Shown here piece by piece: positions 35,895 through 44,792 of a stretch of 64,000 bases of DNA (the stretch's first letter is position 1; every line of letters starts with the position of its first letter). A program made the translations under genes and the position numbers. Location of the stretch: NCBI GenBank assembly GCA_000171875.1, contig ABHI01000001.1, positions 755,001 through 819,000 of the forward strand, in the 5' to 3' direction. Below the pieces are notes generated by a model. The model was not told the origin of the DNA and did not search any database. It saw nothing but the letters and a program-made list of their open reading frames with translations. This stretch comes from Flavobacteriales bacterium ALC-1. Lineage in GTDB: Bacteria; Bacteroidota; Bacteroidia; Flavobacteriales; Flavobacteriaceae.

Positions 35895-37328
35895 ATGACA
35901 ACAAAATCTGTAGCAGAACTACTTTCAAAAGATGTGACCTTACAAGATGTTACCGTAAAAGGATGGGTACGAACATTTAGAGCTAATCGTTTCATTGCGT
36001 TAAATGATGGTTCTACTATAAATAATATTCAGTGTGTTGTTGATTTTGAAAATTTTGATGAAGCGCTTTTAAAACGTATTACTACAGGATCTGCTATACA
36101 TGTAACAGGTGAATTAGTGGAAAGTCAGGGCAAAGGGCAATCTGTAGAGATACAAGTAAAAGCTTTAGATGTTTTAGGAGACTCTGATCCAGAAACTTAT
36201 CCTATACAACCGAAAAAGCATACTTTCGAATTTTTAAGAGAAAACGCTCATTTACGTACAAGAACCAATACGTTCAGTGCTGTAATGCGCTTACGTTCTT
36301 CATTATCGTTTGCTATACACAAGTATTTTAATGAGAACGGCTTCTATTATATACATACACCAATTGTAACAGGTAGTGATGCTGAAGGTGCAGGTGAAAT
36401 GTTTAGAGTAACTGGATTAGATGCTAAAAACCCTCCATTAAATGATGATGGTTCTGTTGACTACAAGCAAGATTTTTTTGGGAAAGAAACTAACTTAACG
36501 GTTTCAGGTCAGCTAGAAGCTGAAACTTATGCAATGTCATTAGGTAAAGTTTATACTTTTGGACCAGCATTTAGAGCAGAAAACTCTAATACTACGCGTC
36601 ATTTAGCAGAATTCTGGATGGTTGAGCCCGAAGTTGCTTTTATGGATTTGGCTGGGAATATGGATTTAGCTGAAGACTTTATGAAATCTGTTTTGAGCTA
36701 TGCTTTAGAAAACAATAAAGAAGATCTAGAATTCTTAGAAAAGCGTCTTTTAGATGAAGAAAAGAAACTACCACAAGCGCAACGCAGTGATATGAGCTTA
36801 ATTGAAAAAATTAAGTTTGTAGTAGACAATAATTTTAAACGTGTGAGCTATACTGAAGCTATTGATATTCTTAGAAACTGTAAGCCAAACAAGAAAAAGA
36901 AATTTAAGTATATCATTGAAGAATGGGGAGCTGATTTACAATCTGAGCACGAGCGTTTCTTAGTTGAAAAACACTTTAAATGTCCTGTGATATTATTTGA
37001 TTATCCAGCCAGTATTAAAGCGTTTTACATGCGTTTAAACGAAGATGGAAAAACCGTAAGGGCTATGGATGTTCTTTTTCCAGGTATTGGAGAAATGGCT
37101 GGAGGCTCTCAGCGTGAAGAGCGTTTAGATGTTTTAAAAGAAAAGATGAAAGCCTTAGATATACCTGAAGAAGAATTATGGTGGTATTTAGATTTACGTA
37201 AATACGGAACAGCTGTACATTCTGGTTTTGGCTTAGGTCTTGAACGTTTAATAATGTTTGCTACAGGGATTAGTAATATTAGAGATGTAATTCCTTATCC
37301 AAGAACACCTCAAAATGCAGAGTTTTAA
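35895..37328 (+). CDS. asnS: asparaginyl-tRNA synthetase
   Basis: Class IIb aminoacyl-tRNA synthetase charging tRNA-Asn, 477 residues. It has an N-terminal OB-fold anticodon-binding domain (about 15-105; VKGWVRTFRANRFIALNDGS), motif 2 with YTFGPAFRAENSNTTRHLAEF, and motif 3 in GFGLGLERLIMFATG near the C-terminus. The NTTRHLAEFWMVEPE wording is that of AsnRS rather than AspRS; a separate aspS lies at 61250. Its presence means Asn-tRNA can be charged directly without the transamidation route. It sits between the exporter gene and rpoN. Confidence 0.97.
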   Translation: MTTKSVAELLSKDVTLQDVTVKGWVRTFRANRFIALNDGSTINNIQCVVDFENFDEALLKRITTGSAIHVTGELVESQGKGQSVEIQVKALDVLGDSDPETYPIQPKKHTFEFLRENAHLRTRTNTFSAVMRLRSSLSFAIHKYFNENGFYYIHTPIVTGSDAEGAGEMFRVTGLDAKNPPLNDDGSVDYKQDFFGKETNLTVSGQLEAETYAMSLGKVYTFGPAFRAENSNTTRHLAEFWMVEPEVAFMDLAGNMDLAEDFMKSVLSYALENNKEDLEFLEKRLLDEEKKLPQAQRSDMSLIEKIKFVVDNNFKRVSYTEAIDILRNCKPNKKKKFKYIIEEWGADLQSEHERFLVEKHFKCPVILFDYPASIKAFYMRLNEDGKTVRAMDVLFPGIGEMAGGSQREERLDVLKEKMKALDIPEEELWWYLDLRKYGTAVHSGFGLGLERLIMFATGISNIRDVIPYPRTPQNAEF

Positions 37329-37353
37329 TTACTTTTATATCTAAGCCCATTTT

Positions 37354-38820
37354 ATGTCATTAAAACAATTTTTACAATTTAAACTTTCACAAAAGCTATC
37401 ACCTCAGCAGATTCAACTGATGAAGTTGATTCAGTTACCTACACAAGCTTTTGAGCAACGTTTAAAACAAGAATTGGAAGAAAATCCTGCTTTAGATACT
37501 GGAAAAGAAAAAGAAACATCTGAAGATAGCATCGATGACTTTGATAATTCCACAGACGAATACGATGATAATGAAACAATTGATGCAGATGATATCAATA
37601 TAGATGAGTATTTGAGCGATGATGAAATTCCTGAATATCGCACACAAGCTAATAATTATAGTGCCGACGATGAAGATAAATCCGTGCCTTATGCAGCAGG
37701 CACATCTTTTACGCAACATCTAATAAACCAATTAAACACCTTTAGACTCTCTGAGCAAGACCAAGAAATAGCATATTTCTTAGTTGGCAGTGTTGACGAA
37801 AGTGGTTATATCCGTCGCTCTTTATCTGATATTACAGATGATTTAGCTTTTACACAAAACGTGTTTACAACCGAAGAGGAAATTGAAAAAGTACTCAAGA
37901 TTGTACATCAGTTAGATCCAGCAGGTGTTGGTGCACGTAACCTTCAAGAATGTTTAAGTATTCAATTACATAGAAAAGAACAACATCCGGATGTTGAATT
38001 GGCTACTGCCATAATTGATAAAGGATTTGAACAGTTTACCAAAAAGCATTACAAAAAGTTAATGCATAAATTCAGTATTGATGAAGAACAACTCAAAGAT
38101 GCTATTGAAGAGGTAGAACGTCTCAACCCAAAGCCAGGTGGTTCTTATGCTGGTAATAACAAAATCATTGAGCATATTGTACCAGACTTTGCTATTAAGA
38201 TTGTTGATGGCGAATTAGAGTTAACACTAAATGGTAGAAATGCTCCAGAGCTTCATGTTTCGCGAGAATATAACAACATGCTTAAAGGGTATAAGGATAC
38301 AAAAGAAAAGTCTAAAGCTCAAAAAGATGCCGTTATGTTTATTAAGCAGAAGCTTGACGCTGCCAAATGGTTTATTGAAGCAGTTAGACAGCGTCAACAG
38401 ACCCTATTTGTGACTATGAGTTCTATTATGCATTATCAAAAGGAATACTTTTTAACTGGTGATGAACGCAAGTTACGTCCTATGATTTTAAAAGATATTG
38501 CTGACGAGATTGAAATGGACGTCTCAACTATATCGCGTGTAGCCAATAGTAAATATGTAGATACACCTTATGGCACAAAACTGATAAAAGAATTCTTTTC
38601 AGAATCTATGACTAATGATCAAGGCGAGGAAGTTTCGACCCGGGAGATTAAGAAAATTCTTGAAACCGTCATAGAAGAAGAAAACAAAAAGAAACCATTA
38701 ACTGACGAAGCTTTATCAAAAATATTGAAAGAAAAAGGTTATCCTATCGCTAGACGTACTGTCGCTAAATATAGAGAGCAGTTAGATATTCCTGTGGCGC
38801 GTTTAAGAAAGGAACTTTAG
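37354..38820 (+). CDS. rpoN: RNA polymerase sigma-54 factor
   Basis: Sigma-54, 488 residues. Region I (1 to about 45) is the Gln/Leu-rich activator-interacting part (FKLSQKLSPQQIQLMKLIQL). Region II (about 50-110) is the usual acidic stretch. Region III (about 115-488) holds the core-binding domain and the HTH (DIADEIEMDVSTISRVANSK), and the RpoN box is present in IARRTVAKYREQL near the end. All parts are intact. Sigma-54 requires AAA+ activators, none of which is in the window. It begins 25 nt after asnS. Its 3' end overlaps the convergent secreted-protein gene by 4 nt. Confidence 0.97.
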   Translation: MSLKQFLQFKLSQKLSPQQIQLMKLIQLPTQAFEQRLKQELEENPALDTGKEKETSEDSIDDFDNSTDEYDDNETIDADDINIDEYLSDDEIPEYRTQANNYSADDEDKSVPYAAGTSFTQHLINQLNTFRLSEQDQEIAYFLVGSVDESGYIRRSLSDITDDLAFTQNVFTTEEEIEKVLKIVHQLDPAGVGARNLQECLSIQLHRKEQHPDVELATAIIDKGFEQFTKKHYKKLMHKFSIDEEQLKDAIEEVERLNPKPGGSYAGNNKIIEHIVPDFAIKIVDGELELTLNGRNAPELHVSREYNNMLKGYKDTKEKSKAQKDAVMFIKQKLDAAKWFIEAVRQRQQTLFVTMSSIMHYQKEYFLTGDERKLRPMILKDIADEIEMDVSTISRVANSKYVDTPYGTKLIKEFFSESMTNDQGEEVSTREIKKILETVIEEENKKKPLTDEALSKILKEKGYPIARRTVAKYREQLDIPVARLRKEL

Positions 38821-40706
38821 TCTTTACAACTTTCGCAATAGCTTTTACGTAAATATTCATTTCTAAGTAATTGAAATGTTACACCTCCATCTTCAATAGC
38901 ATTAAATAATTTACAGTATCTCTTTTTATTTAGGTTTATTGCATTAAGCATTATAGTTCTATACTCATCTGTATTTGTTAATTCTTCATTGATAAGCGTA
39001 AGGTTTAGGTAATAGAATAATAAATCTTCATCTACATCAATTGAACGTGCTCTATTAGTAAGTAACTCAGCAGACTTTTCAATATTAGCATAATACGATA
39101 AAAATTGAGCTAAACTAAAATAATCAAAATCCGAAAGCGGTATCTTTTTGTAAGCATTGTTTATATAACTAACAGATTTGTCTTTACTAGCATAATCTCT
39201 TTTGCGCATGTAATTTTCACTATTAACAATATGATAATTTATCATCATCCTCTCGATAAGTTGTTTAGCTATACCAAAATTCTTAAGTGCGTATATCTCA
39301 GACTTTAGCTTTACATCATTAACAGGCTCAAAATTATACCTCCAAATTTTAATTTTTAACGCCATTAAATTATAACGCACTTTAGGGCTTTTAGAATCTA
39401 ACTTTTTTAACGCTTCTAACTCATCTCTAACAATTATTATTTGACGCTCATTTAACTGATACTTTATAGCACTGTTATTATTCAAAAAGTTGATATATTT
39501 TACTTGACTTGGAATTTCCATCCGTTTTAAAACATCCGGAGACGTTTCTTTATTTTTTAATTTTTCAAAAAGCGAATTTTGTATCTGCGCTGCTTCATCT
39601 AATTTATCAGCTTTGATTGAAGAGTTAAACAACTCTACTAATTCATTTGGTTTTTTTGTTCTGTAGGTGTCCTTGCGTTCTAACTCTAAAGTAATAACTG
39701 CTTTTCTATGGTTTTTTAAATACGACTCCATTTCTTTAGAAAAAGCACCAATTAACTTTGATTTTAATTGTGTTTTACTGAGTTCTTTTAAGTTTTCGTA
39801 TGTAGTCCCTTCTATATCATTTAAAAACTCTACCCAATTTTCTGATGAAGTAATTGTTGTTTTTATTGTGGGTTTTTGATAAGATTGTATTGCTTTAGCT
39901 ATACTACTAGCACGTTGTTCTTGCAATTCTATATTACGCTCCAAGCTTCCTTCAATAGAGGAATACGCTTTAATATTAATAGTTTTAATATTAAAATCTG
40001 TTAGGTTTAAAGAATCGTAAACAGGTTTTATATCTTCTGGAGAGTACTCAGATTTATTTTTCTCAAATGGAATTTTAAATTTTAGTGTTTTGTATCTAAC
40101 CTTAAAATTCTCTTCTGTGTTTGATACCTTTTCATTTTTAAAACTTATGGAATCGAGATACATTCCCATATCTAACAAGTCCCATTTATAAGCTTTTAGA
40201 TCAAAAATAATTTGATATCTACAGAGCATTTTATTATTCAAAAACAAAATATTATACTCTAGATCTTTATCTTTTAAATTGGTTGGAACTCTACCCACTA
40301 ATACTCTAAATGTATTTTCATCTATAGATTTTAATCCTTTTTTTAATCTCGAGGAAAATACAGGTCTTAATAATGTCCCTTTTATTTGTTCGGTTTTTAT
40401 AGTTTCTATTGCACAGTCGTAAATATCTTTAGAAACAACATCTATAGCAATACCATCATTTGCGGTTTTAAATAACTGATTAAACCATTTTTTATCATTG
40501 ACTTGAAAATATAAGTTTAGTCCTTCTCTTTTTATTGAAAACTGTACCTCTTTAGGTTTTTGCTGAAACGCGGTAAAACAATTTTTACATTGGTTATTAC
40601 GTTCAGTTTCTGTTTTAGGAAAAATGATACCGTAATTGCCTTGGGCTAAAGTATAATTAACACTAAGTAAAATCAGTACGCTAAGTACTATACATTTTTT
40701 AATCAT
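38817..40706 (-). CDS. secreted protein with a degenerate OmpA-like domain, function unknown
   Basis: A 629-residue exported protein. The start at 40706 gives a good signal peptide (MIKKCIVLSVLILLSVNYTL); a longer frame from 40727 would add seven residues. There are two Cys pairs, one near the N-terminus (CKNC, in a segment after the signal) and one at the C-terminus (SYCESCKD). The middle (about residues 210-290) contains a stretch like an OmpA peptidoglycan-binding domain (IPFEKNKSEYSPEDIKPVYD, then YSSIEGSLERNIELQEQRAS), and the C-terminal half is helical, possibly TPR-like. It might be an envelope-anchored protein. I do not recognise a named family. Confidence 0.7.
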   Translation of the reverse strand: MIKKCIVLSVLILLSVNYTLAQGNYGIIFPKTETERNNQCKNCFTAFQQKPKEVQFSIKREGLNLYFQVNDKKWFNQLFKTANDGIAIDVVSKDIYDCAIETIKTEQIKGTLLRPVFSSRLKKGLKSIDENTFRVLVGRVPTNLKDKDLEYNILFLNNKMLCRYQIIFDLKAYKWDLLDMGMYLDSISFKNEKVSNTEENFKVRYKTLKFKIPFEKNKSEYSPEDIKPVYDSLNLTDFNIKTINIKAYSSIEGSLERNIELQEQRASSIAKAIQSYQKPTIKTTITSSENWVEFLNDIEGTTYENLKELSKTQLKSKLIGAFSKEMESYLKNHRKAVITLELERKDTYRTKKPNELVELFNSSIKADKLDEAAQIQNSLFEKLKNKETSPDVLKRMEIPSQVKYINFLNNNSAIKYQLNERQIIIVRDELEALKKLDSKSPKVRYNLMALKIKIWRYNFEPVNDVKLKSEIYALKNFGIAKQLIERMMINYHIVNSENYMRKRDYASKDKSVSYINNAYKKIPLSDFDYFSLAQFLSYYANIEKSAELLTNRARSIDVDEDLLFYYLNLTLINEELTNTDEYRTIMLNAINLNKKRYCKLFNAIEDGGVTFQLLRNEYLRKSYCESCKD

Positions 40707-40805
40707 TCGAAATTTTTTCTCTACCAAATTAAGTAAAATTATAAAGCTACTTATAGGCTATACCTTATTTTTTTGAAGATAAAAACTTTACATTTGCTGA
40801 TAACA

Positions 40806-41414
40806 ATGAAAGACTTTATCTTAAAAAGCATATCGTTTATTTTTCATCCATTAATTATGCCGCTTTTAGGCGTACTCTTTTATTTTTCTAAAACTCCACG
40901 TTTTATTCCAGAGCCTTTAATGAAGGCAAAGATTTTTTCAATTGTTATTCTCACTATAATTCTACCAATACTATTATTCTTCTTACTCAAAACAATTAAT
41001 AAAGTAGATTCTATTTATTTAAAAAGTACAAAAGAGCGTTTAATTCCTTTATTTATTAATTGTGTAATTACTGTATTAATTCTTATACGTGTTATAACCT
41101 CTAGCGAAATTATAGAACTATACTATTTCTTTTTAGGAATTCTTTGCTCTACTCTAACCTGTTTTATCTTAGCTATATTCAAAATTAAAGCTAGTATCCA
41201 TATGATTGCTGCATCAGGCTTTTTTATGTTTGCAGTGGCGCTTGGTATTCACTACCAAATAAATATTAATGGAACTATTGCACTTATGATGATTATTCTT
41301 GGAGCTATTGCAACGTCGAGATTGCATTTAAAAGCACATACAAATCAAGAATTAATTTTAGGGCTTTTTACAGGAATATTTCCACAATTGATTCTACTCA
41401 ATTATTGGTTATAG
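40806..41414 (+). CDS. multi-span membrane protein, PAP2-like
   Basis: A 202-residue hydrophobic protein with about five or six membrane spans. The start at 40806 (MKDFILKSISFIFHP) is preferred over the frame at 40773 because it matches the usual beginning of such proteins and skips a weakly coding stretch. The late segment TSRLHLKAHTNQELILGLF resembles the last motif of PAP2 phosphatases (SR followed by H and an acidic residue), with Glu replacing the usual Asp. The other two PAP2 motifs are not visible, so phosphatase activity is doubtful. Its end overlaps the convergent PorT-like gene by 6 nt. Confidence 0.65.
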   Translation: MKDFILKSISFIFHPLIMPLLGVLFYFSKTPRFIPEPLMKAKIFSIVILTIILPILLFFLLKTINKVDSIYLKSTKERLIPLFINCVITVLILIRVITSSEIIELYYFFLGILCSTLTCFILAIFKIKASIHMIAASGFFMFAVALGIHYQININGTIALMMIILGAIATSRLHLKAHTNQELILGLFTGIFPQLILLNYWL

Positions 41415-42107
41415 GATGTAAAACATGAGTCCTACTTTAAGTGATTTCATGTCTATAACCTTATCATTTAGCTTAGCGTTAGTATCAAAAATAGAATTTA
41501 ACCCATAATACACATGAAAATTCCAAGTACCATATCCAGCACTCAATGTTAGGCCGTATTGTAGCTGTTTAAAAGCATCTATGTTAGATAAGCTTTCTTT
41601 ACCAGCATCGCTTTTAAACTTTGTAGAATTATACACTAAATAGCCAACTTTAAAGCCAGTATATATTCTCCAAAAATTATAATCTGTTGCTGTAGAAGTT
41701 CTCCAACGAATTTCTAAGGGCACTTCTAGTAAATAAGTAGTAAACTTGTTTTTTGAGACATTAAGTTCACTTTCGTCTATAGTACTAAACAAAATATCAT
41801 TATTAACCTCTTCAATTAATATGCTCTTTTGATTATATGAATTTGTTGAAATCCCTAAACCTAGTCCAATTGCAAAATTCCGCTTTTCATTTAAAGGCAT
41901 ATCTCTTATAAACCCGAAATGAAAACCAGACGAAAAACCACTTTGAGAAACATCTTTAGGTTTGTCATTAAGCAAGTTGTATGTTACAGAAGCATAGAAT
42001 TGGTCTTCTCTATAATTTTTATAAAGCTCAGCTTTATCAGTATTACCATTTTGAGAAAATCCAAAATGACCTATAAAAAATATAAAAAGTAAAAACGTAA
42101 ATTTCAT
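41409..42107 (-). CDS. PorT-like outer-membrane beta-barrel protein
   Basis: A 232-residue exported protein with a signal peptide (MKFTFLLFIFFIGHFGFSQ) followed by an eight-strand-type barrel: FYASVTYNLLND, FHFGFIRDMPLNEKRNFAIG, TYLLEVPLEIRWRTSTATDY, YTGFKVGYLVYNS and a final GLMFYIL strand. The wording LEVPLEIRWR and FWRIYTGFKVGYLV is typical of the PorT family, whose best-known member takes part in type IX secretion. Whether this copy does is not shown by the sequence. It is transcribed in the same direction as the exbB/exbD group but separated from it by a terminator. Confidence 0.75.
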   Translation of the reverse strand: MKFTFLLFIFFIGHFGFSQNGNTDKAELYKNYREDQFYASVTYNLLNDKPKDVSQSGFSSGFHFGFIRDMPLNEKRNFAIGLGLGISTNSYNQKSILIEEVNNDILFSTIDESELNVSKNKFTTYLLEVPLEIRWRTSTATDYNFWRIYTGFKVGYLVYNSTKFKSDAGKESLSNIDAFKQLQYGLTLSAGYGTWNFHVYYGLNSIFDTNAKLNDKVIDMKSLKVGLMFYIL

Positions 42108-42150
42108 ATAATAAAACTACAAAATCTTTAATTGAATGTTATGTCTTTTT

Positions 42151-42181
42151 AATAAAAAACGCCCTGATAACTCAGGGCGTT
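42151..42181 (-). terminator. terminator of the exbB-exbD operon
   Basis: AACGCCCTGA (42158-42167) and TCAGGGCGTT (42172-42181) pair over 10 bp around TAAC. Reading on the minus strand, the A-run at 42151-42158 supplies the U-tract after the stem. Confidence 0.9.
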
Positions 42182-42207
42182 TCTTTTAAAAATTAAGATT
42201 CTAAATC

Positions 42208-42672
42208 TTATTGCTCAGTCTTTGTATTTGCTATATACATTACTTTTAATGCATTAGCTTTACGTAGTTCTTGTTTAATATCTGATACTAAACCAGCATG
42301 CGTCTCTTTATCAACTTTAAGACCAACTACAACTTTACTTTGTAATTCTTCATTCATTTCAGCAATAGCCTGAAGTACTGATGGTCTAACTTCTTCAACA
42401 GAAATAAGAGCGTCATTAAATTGAATTCGAGGTTCTTCACCAAGATGCTTAAATTGAGCACTAGGCTTACCCCCATAGATAAAAATAGTTCTATCTTTTT
42501 TCAGCTTTTCTACTTGATCAGCACTAGGCAAATTGTTTTGTATCATTAAAGAACTGTCTCGCATTACAGTTGCTACCATGAAAAAGAATAGCAACATAAA
42601 TACAATATCTGGTAAGGATGCCGTTGAAATCGCTGGCAATTCTCCTTTTCCTCCTTTTTTAAATTTTGACAT
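42208..42672 (-). CDS. exbD: ExbD/TolR family protein (second copy)
   Basis: A 154-residue proton-channel partner of ExbB. It has a short cytoplasmic N-terminus, one membrane helix with the essential Asp in LPDIVFMLLFFFMVATVM (Asp22), and a periplasmic domain ending KALKVMYIANTKTEQ. ExbB/ExbD complexes use the proton motive force to energise TonB-dependent import or related envelope work. It lies 13 nt downstream of the other exbD-like gene, last in the operon, just before a strong terminator. Two different ExbD proteins in one operon are common in Bacteroidota; the division of labour is not known to me. Confidence 0.93.
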   Translation of the reverse strand: MSKFKKGGKGELPAISTASLPDIVFMLLFFFMVATVMRDSSLMIQNNLPSADQVEKLKKDRTIFIYGGKPSAQFKHLGEEPRIQFNDALISVEEVRPSVLQAIAEMNEELQSKVVVGLKVDKETHAGLVSDIKQELRKANALKVMYIANTKTEQ

Positions 42673-42685
42673 AATTGTTACTTTT

Positions 42686-43321
42686 TTAACTTTTATCAGG
42701 TTCTGCTTCAGACAATTTCAAAGGGAAAAGTTTCTTAATGGTTTCAATACGTTCATTAAGTACTTCATCCTTATTAAATTGATTCTTCTCCTTCTGCTCT
42801 AACATCGCTTGAAATACATTCTCAGCATCTGGATAATACTTTTTGTATAGTCTTGTTGCTTCTCTTTCTCTTAAGAAATTATACGCTGCAACAAGCTCAT
42901 TTTGTACATCCATATACTGTTCATAAGATGTTTCTCTATCATGTTTCATAGAGATAATAGCCTTGTCAGGGTGATCAGAAGATTCTGTTGAACGTTTTCC
43001 TTTACAGTAATCACAAGATTCACCTTCAGGATTTGTACCACCACCATTATCTAAAAACTCAATGGCAGCTTCTCTTAAATCTCCTAGCTCCATTTGCTCG
43101 TCTTCTACCATTAACTGGTTATTACGATTTATTAAAACAGTAAATAAGTTTTTCTGTTTAATAATTGGAGGCTCTACTTCTGTGTCATCAATAGGAGGCA
43201 AACTTCTTAATAGTCCTTTGTCCTTTTCAATAGTTGTTGTTACTAAGAAAAAGATAAGTAGTAAGAAGGCAATGTCAGCCATTGATCCTGCATTTACTTC
43301 GGGTGCCGATCTTTTTGCCAT
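42686..43321 (-). CDS. exbD: ExbD/TolR family protein (first, longer copy)
   Basis: A 211-residue ExbD relative with the helix MADIAFLLLIFFLVTTTI carrying the channel Asp. The periplasmic part is about 60 residues longer than in a standard ExbD (about 140-150 residues). The extra region contains a CxxC pair (GESCDYCKGKRS) and a polar, charged C-terminal half (FLREREATRLYKKYYPDAEN). It sits 6 nt downstream of the small membrane protein gene and 13 nt upstream of the second exbD. The CxxC could form a disulfide or bind a metal, which I cannot tell from sequence. Confidence 0.9.
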   Translation of the reverse strand: MAKRSAPEVNAGSMADIAFLLLIFFLVTTTIEKDKGLLRSLPPIDDTEVEPPIIKQKNLFTVLINRNNQLMVEDEQMELGDLREAAIEFLDNGGGTNPEGESCDYCKGKRSTESSDHPDKAIISMKHDRETSYEQYMDVQNELVAAYNFLREREATRLYKKYYPDAENVFQAMLEQKEKNQFNKDEVLNERIETIKKLFPLKLSEAEPDKS

Positions 43322-43327
43322 ACTATA

Positions 43328-43774
43328 TTATTTACTAATTACTTTTTTAACTCCTGCAAAAATCATAGCTGCTGCAGCTACAAATAATAATATATAGAAA
43401 GCTACTAAACCAGCCCCAACCATTGTAGATTGTCCGTCGGTAGCAACACCATCTTGTAATTTATATTGCATTGCGTCTCCACCAGAAACAACATATGCTA
43501 TAATTAGTACTGCTGCAAAAGCACCAACACCAATAAGTGTGTTTTTAAGGCCAGCTGTATTTGTTAATAGATTCTTTATTACAAAGAATAAAACAAATGC
43601 TATTACTAAGCCAAGCATTATATATGCTGCCCAAGCCATTGGCTCAACAATAGCAGTATCTCCTGCTATAGCAGCTGCATCAATCGCATCGTCTCCTTTA
43701 GATATAATTCTTATTAAAGAAACTATACCTACTAGACTAATGACAGCAGCTAATATTTTTAATATTTTGTGCAT
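43328..43774 (-). CDS. small membrane protein of the exbB operon
   Basis: A 148-residue protein with four likely membrane spans: near the N-terminus (ILAAVISLVGIVSLI), about 47-67 (MAWAAYIMLGLVIAFVLFFV), about 77-95 (NTLIGVGAFAAVLIIAYVV) and at the end (LVAFYILLFVAAAAMIF). I recognise no named domain. It is placed between exbB and the first exbD (9 and 6 nt gaps), so it is surely cotranscribed and probably works with the Exb complex, perhaps as an accessory subunit. The order exbB, membrane protein, exbD, exbD recurs in Flavobacteriia as far as I know. Confidence 0.8.
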   Translation of the reverse strand: MHKILKILAAVISLVGIVSLIRIISKGDDAIDAAAIAGDTAIVEPMAWAAYIMLGLVIAFVLFFVIKNLLTNTAGLKNTLIGVGAFAAVLIIAYVVSGGDAMQYKLQDGVATDGQSTMVGAGLVAFYILLFVAAAAMIFAGVKKVISK

Positions 43775-43783
43775 AATTTTCTA

Positions 43784-44554
43784 TTATTTTTTGTGTCTTA
43801 CTAATAAATCCATCAATGTAATTGATGCATCTTCCATATCATTTACAATACTATCAATCTTAGCGATAATATAATTGTAGAATATCTGAAGAATAATGGC
43901 TACAATAAGACCAAATACTGTTGTTAAAAGTGCTACTTTAATACCACCTGCAACTAAAGACGGTTGCATATCACCAGCTGCTTCAATTTTATCAAAGGCT
44001 TGAATCATACCAATTACCGTACCCATGAAACCAAGCATTGGTGCTAAGGCGATAAATAACGAAATCCAAGATACATTCTTTTCTAATTGCCCCATTTGTA
44101 CTCCACCATAAGCAACTACAGCTTTTTCAGCGGCATCGATATCTTCGTCTGCTCTGTCTAAACCTTGATAGAATATAGAAGCAACAGGTCCTTTTGTATT
44201 TCTACAAACTTCCTTAGCAGCTTCAATACCTCCAGAACTTAGAGCATCTTCTACATTTTGGGTTAATTTTTTAGTGTTTGTTGTTGAAAGGTTTAAAAAG
44301 ATAATTCTCTCTATAGCAATTGCTAATCCAAGAATTAAACATAATAATACAATACCCATAAAGCCAGGGCCACCTTCAATAAAACGCTTTTTTAATTCTT
44401 GATGGAAACTCAAATCATCGTCAGCAGTATCATCTGCTTGAGTTACACTAGTTGTTACAGTTGCTGTTGTAGTTGCGAATGTTGTTGCATTTGCATTAAC
44501 AGTTCCGATAGCCATTAAACATGTAATGGCGAGGATAGAAAATAATCTTTTCAT
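43784..44554 (-). CDS. exbB: MotA/TolQ/ExbB family proton channel protein
   Basis: A 256-residue ExbB. It has an N-terminal signal-like helix (MKRLFSILAITCLMAIGTVN), a Thr/Asp-rich periplasmic stretch (to about 50), then three channel helices: FMGIVLLCLILGLAIAIERI, WISLFIALAPMLGFMGTVIG and GIKVALLTTVFGLIVAIILQ. The GTVIGMIQAF motif and the Thr/Gly-rich helix are the family's signature. The extra N-terminal helix makes it longer than E. coli ExbB. It is the first gene of the operon. A 14-bp palindrome with a TACGTA core lies 54 nt upstream of its start and may be an operator. Confidence 0.93.
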   Translation of the reverse strand: MKRLFSILAITCLMAIGTVNANATTFATTTATVTTSVTQADDTADDDLSFHQELKKRFIEGGPGFMGIVLLCLILGLAIAIERIIFLNLSTTNTKKLTQNVEDALSSGGIEAAKEVCRNTKGPVASIFYQGLDRADEDIDAAEKAVVAYGGVQMGQLEKNVSWISLFIALAPMLGFMGTVIGMIQAFDKIEAAGDMQPSLVAGGIKVALLTTVFGLIVAIILQIFYNYIIAKIDSIVNDMEDASITLMDLLVRHKK

Positions 44555-44587
44555 TGTTCTTAATCTTAATTTTATTAGTTAAAGTGT

Positions 44588-44621
44588 TAAAGATAAAAAA
44601 AATAATGTAACTACGTAGTTA
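44588..44621 (-). promoter_or_regulatory. exbB upstream region: TACGTA palindrome and -7-like element
   Basis: A perfect 14-bp palindrome TAACTACGTAGTTA occupies 44608-44621. On the minus strand a -7-like TATCTTTA (one mismatch from TAnnTTTG) lies at 44588-44595, 12 nt downstream of the palindrome. The same core and similar spacing occur in the two non-coding units at 47770 and 47925. This suggests a shared regulator, perhaps the response regulator at 47143 (inference). Confidence 0.5.
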
Positions 44622-44629
44622 AATTTCAG

Positions 44630-44717
44630 CAGAGAGGAAGGGATTCGAACCCTCGATACCCTTTTGGAGTATACACACTTTCCAGGCGTGCGCCTTCGAC
44701 CACTCGGCCACCTCTCT
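44630..44717 (-). tRNA. tRNA-Ser (GGA anticodon)
   Basis: An 88-nt class II tRNA on the minus strand. The acceptor arm AGAGAGG/CCTCTCT is followed by a G discriminator. The D-arm GGCCGAGTGGTCGAAGGC is typical of serine tRNAs, the anticodon stem CACGC/GTGTG encloses the loop CTGGAAA (anticodon at 44681-44683), and there is a long variable arm (ACTCC...GGGT) and the T-arm GAGGGTTCGAATCCCTT. CCA is not encoded. It reads UCC and UCU. Confidence 0.97.
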
Positions 44718-44792
44718 GTAAATTTTATTATAAATTACATTGGTGCCAAATAACAAAAAAAAGTTTGAACACTGAAATTTATACTGTTATTT

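Noticed and set aside
37192..37203. ATTTACGTAAAT palindrome inside asnS as another regulator site
   Set aside because: It is made of conserved codons (DLRKY) in a coding region and lacks the flanking bases of the other sites.
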